Shown piece by piece: positions 37,571 to 39,151 of a DNA stretch of 39,151 bases; the stretch's first letter is position 1; each line of letters opens with the position of its first letter. A model generated the notes under the pieces. The model was given only the letters and a program-made list of their open reading frames with translations, ran no database searches and was not told where the DNA came from. The position numbers and the translations under genes were made by a program. The DNA is from a virus, in the IMG/VR virus record IMGVR_UViG_3300044712_001107, positions 1-39,151 of that record; one strand, written 5' to 3'.

Positions 37571-37598
37571 ATTATAGCCCGTTTCCTGGTATTTTCAA
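37571..37598 (-). promoter_or_regulatory. Late promoter for holin/packaging block
   Basis: On the minus strand TTGAAA (37598-37593; five of six consensus bases), a 16-base spacer, and a perfect TATAAT (37576-37571). This is the best sigma-70-type promoter in the window. It overlaps the end of the upstream gene. The 109 bases from the -10 to the holin start otherwise hold only the leader and the terminator. Confidence 0.8.
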
Positions 37599-37808
37599 TC
37601 ACTTCTTTAAGAGCTGCTCCGAACTTGTCCAGTGCCACTCGATTCCGCACGCGCATCTGCCGTGCGCCGCGTACAGCTCCAGGCTGCCGACTCTCAGCCA
37701 GGCCCGCCCGGAGATTTCCACCACTTCGCCCAACTGCGCGCTGCAGGATGGGCATGCAATTACCGCCGGCTGCGCGGCTGCTGTTTTGTACGTTGCTCTT
37801 TCTTCCAT
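37599..37808 (-). CDS. Zinc-ribbon protein (69 aa)
   Basis: ACPSCSAQLGEVVEISGRAW followed by RCACGIEWHWT gives a clear four-cysteine zinc ribbon. The start overlaps the preceding gene by 49 bases. It is the last gene before the late promoter, which begins in its stop region. A late-gene regulator could sit here, but a ribbon alone does not prove it. Confidence 0.7.
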   Translation of the reverse strand: MEERATYKTAAAQPAVIACPSCSAQLGEVVEISGRAWLRVGSLELYAAHGRCACGIEWHWTSSEQLLKK

Positions 37809-37975
37809 GATTCCTCGATGGTTTCAGCCGGCGGGATGTAGGCGACCAACCGGTAAGGTAACTCTTTCTTTTTATCCGCCTGGCGCAGGAACATACCGCT
37901 CAGGAAAGCGCCGGCGACCAGCATAACACCCAGGATGACAACCAGGGCGATGGCGATGGTGACCGCGGCGCTCAC
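37760..37975 (-). CDS. Single-TM protein (71 aa, GTG start)
   Basis: GTG at 37975 overlaps the stop of the nucleotidyltransferase gene (GTGA). Residues 3-30 form a transmembrane helix (AAVTIAIALVVILGVMLVAG), followed by a basic cytoplasmic tail (WKKEQRTKQQPRSRR). Probably a small inner-membrane protein of unknown function. Confidence 0.6.
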   Translation of the reverse strand: MSAAVTIAIALVVILGVMLVAGAFLSGMFLRQADKKKELPYRLVAYIPPAETIEESWKKEQRTKQQPRSRR

Positions 37976-38577
37976 TTTGCACCCCAGGTAAACAGGCGAA
38001 CGTCGCCCCAACGCCGTTCGGGCGAGATATCCCCGGATAGGCCTAGTGTTCTGAATATGCCGTCTTCGGTGCCGTCATCCATGCGCTTGTCGCCCTGAAA
38101 TACCCCATAGCCGGCGCGGTATTTCATACCGAACCTTTGGGCCCGCTGGCAGAGCATAATGTTAAACCGTTCGTCACCCGTGCGCATCTGCAGCAGCGCG
38201 CCCCAGTTCGAGCCGTCCGGTTCGGTCAGGTAGAGCTCCACCGGAACTTCGACCGGTGCGCCGACCGGCTTCAGTTTCAGAATGCGCGGCCAGGCTTCCT
38301 GCAGGGGAGCGTCGTACCAGTCCAGATCCTTCAGTAAGTTCAGCAGCATGACCGGCCGCGCAATGGTCTTGACCTCGCCAAACAGATCGGTCTGCCCGGC
38401 GGCGACGTAATCCACCTTGGGCCAGAGCACAATGTCAACATCGTGCACGGTCTCTTTGCGCCGGCGGACGCTGCCGGCGACCATAATCTTTTCGCAGCAC
38501 GGCGTCAGAACTTCAATCACGTGCGCGGCGACCTGGTCGGCCAGTGCGAGGCGGTAGTGGACTTCGTTGTCGCTCAC
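37972..38577 (-). CDS. DNA polymerase X-like nucleotidyltransferase (201 aa)
   Basis: AGSVRRRKETVHDVDIVLWP at residues 34-53 is the Pol-beta-type GS...DxD signature (Asp at DVDIV); further Pol X features are VELYLTEPDGSNWGALLQMR with a third acidic residue and the GLSGDISPERRWGDV end. The enzyme would transfer nucleotides to DNA or RNA ends. It has only a palm/catalytic part and no 8-kDa or HhH domain, so a repair polymerase or template-independent transferase are both possible. Coupled to neighbours by four-base overlaps. Confidence 0.75.
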   Translation of the reverse strand: MSDNEVHYRLALADQVAAHVIEVLTPCCEKIMVAGSVRRRKETVHDVDIVLWPKVDYVAAGQTDLFGEVKTIARPVMLLNLLKDLDWYDAPLQEAWPRILKLKPVGAPVEVPVELYLTEPDGSNWGALLQMRTGDERFNIMLCQRAQRFGMKYRAGYGVFQGDKRMDDGTEDGIFRTLGLSGDISPERRWGDVRLFTWGAK

Positions 38578-38816
38578 TTTGCCTCCACGCTTTCAAACAG
38601 CGCCAGGTACGCCCCGAGCTGCATCCCTGCATCCCTCGCCTCATTGGCCAGCCGGCGCGCCTTGCCCAGATCCTGCCGCGCGGTGATCAGCGCGTCGTAC
38701 AATTCGCCCACCGTGCAGTGGGGATACTCGACCGAGAGTGTCTTCACCGCCCGGTCAATCGCTTCGTGCTCCCGAACCCGCGCGGCCGCGCGGCCTGATA
38801 GAAAGTGTCCGATCAT
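38574..38816 (-). CDS. Small helical protein (80 aa)
   Basis: MIGHFLSGRAAARVREHEAI begins a largely helical chain (TVGELYDALITARQDLGKAR). ATGA-type overlaps join it to both neighbours. No family recognised; perhaps an accessory subunit of the neighbouring nucleotidyltransferase, an inference from order only. Confidence 0.6.
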   Translation of the reverse strand: MIGHFLSGRAAARVREHEAIDRAVKTLSVEYPHCTVGELYDALITARQDLGKARRLANEARDAGMQLGAYLALFESVEAK

Positions 38817-39004
38817 GATTCTCGATCCTCCTGGGCCGGCCGCAGCTCGTCCTCGTAAAACAGGCCGCGGCAGGGCCCGAACTGAACCTTGTAAAGAATT
38901 CCGTCCAGTATGCTCAGCGGGCGGACTTCCAGCACCACGCCAATCACCCGTGTTGCGGTCGTGGCGTGGTGCACCTGGTCACCGATAGAGAATTTATTTT
39001 CCAA
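38813..39004 (-). CDS. Small SH3-like protein (63 aa, TTG start)
   Basis: TTG at 39004 follows AGGAGG closely. The protein (MENKFSIGDQVHHATTATRV) has the strand order of small SH3/KOW-like barrels: IGDQVHH, GVVLEVRPL, YKVQFGPCRGLFYEDELRP. Such domains bind nucleic acid or peptides. It overlaps the 42-aa gene that crosses the contig end. Confidence 0.65.
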   Translation of the reverse strand: MENKFSIGDQVHHATTATRVIGVVLEVRPLSILDGILYKVQFGPCRGLFYEDELRPAQEDRES

Positions 39005-39122
39005 GTGCCTCCTGCAGTCTGATCCATAATTCGGTCTCTACGTCCGTGGCCGGCATCGGGCGGCCTTTGTTGATCAGCACCACCCAGTGCCCGCCGGGCA
39101 TCTGCTGCAGTTCCACAGCCAT
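38994..39122 (-). CDS. Small 42-aa protein, complete copy
   Basis: Complete reading of the gene cut at the left contig end: MAVELQQMPGGHWVV... ending LQEALGK, stop at 38994-38996. Strand-rich centre (GHWVVLINKGRPMP) and a short C-terminal helix. The start of the next gene (TTG 39004) lies within its last codons. Function unknown. Confidence 0.55.
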   Translation of the reverse strand: MAVELQQMPGGHWVVLINKGRPMPATDVETELWIRLQEALGK

Positions 39123-39151
39123 GCGCGGGGTGGCTGCGTGAGACTGGGGCC
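39000..39151. repeat. Right copy of the contig-end direct repeat
   Basis: This copy matches bases 1-152 except at 39126 and 39135. It allows the small gene that is cut at the left end to be read complete here (38994-39122), and it joins the leftward gene run at 123 to the one starting at 39004. Confidence 0.9.

Overview
The window is one essentially complete, circular temperate-phage genome. Bases 1-152 recur at 39000-39151 with two mismatches, so the unit length is 38,999 bp. A tyrosine integrase, a small XRE repressor with paired operators, and a complete late module (terminase, portal, capsid, tail, holin, lysin) identify a temperate siphovirus-like phage. The head genes are Mu-like (DUF935-type portal, gpF-, gpI- and gpT-like proteins), while the tail is a long non-contractile type with a tape measure and a G/GT frameshift chaperone. 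The host cannot be named. The sequence is GC-rich, and a candidate SOS box of the GAAC-N4-GTTC type argues against a gammaproteobacterium.

Layout. Two divergent promoters at about 4.89-4.97 kb share 30-bp operators. Leftward (minus strand) transcription passes small accessory genes and an SSB-like gene (4.8-2.8 kb), a repeat protein and several zinc-ribbon genes (2.8-0 kb). It then crosses the contig ends and continues through a Pol-X-like nucleotidyltransferase (38.6-38.0 kb), holins, fibre genes, terminase, portal, protease, capsid, tail and lysin genes, ending at 13.7 kb. Rightward transcription covers the repressor gene (5.0-5.2 kb) and, beyond the minus-strand integrase and tRNA-Phe, a replication and accessory operon (6.5-13.6 kb). 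The first large gene of that operon is a lambda O-like initiator carrying its own iterons. The two convergent units meet at a strong hairpin terminator near 13.66 kb.

How the parts fit. The repressor probably blocks both divergent promoters. A LexA-like box sits at the promoter of the SSB-like gene. The initiator should open DNA at the iterons inside its own gene and recruit host helicase and polymerase, because no phage helicase, primase or replicative polymerase is seen. An RNase H-like protein follows it. Two late promoters (near 37.58 and 28.74 kb) are each followed, after a leader of about 50 nt, by an intrinsic terminator placed directly before the ribosome-binding site. That design resembles lambda pR'-tR' and suggests antitermination or attenuation of the holin/packaging block and of the capsid/tail block.

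Most notable are the matched promoter-leader-terminator modules, a second canonical -1 slippery site that would extend a zinc-ribbon protein, the iteron origin, the operator pair, a beta-propeller inside a tail protein, tandem GH25-like barrels of which one looks inactive, and duplicated tail-tube-like proteins.
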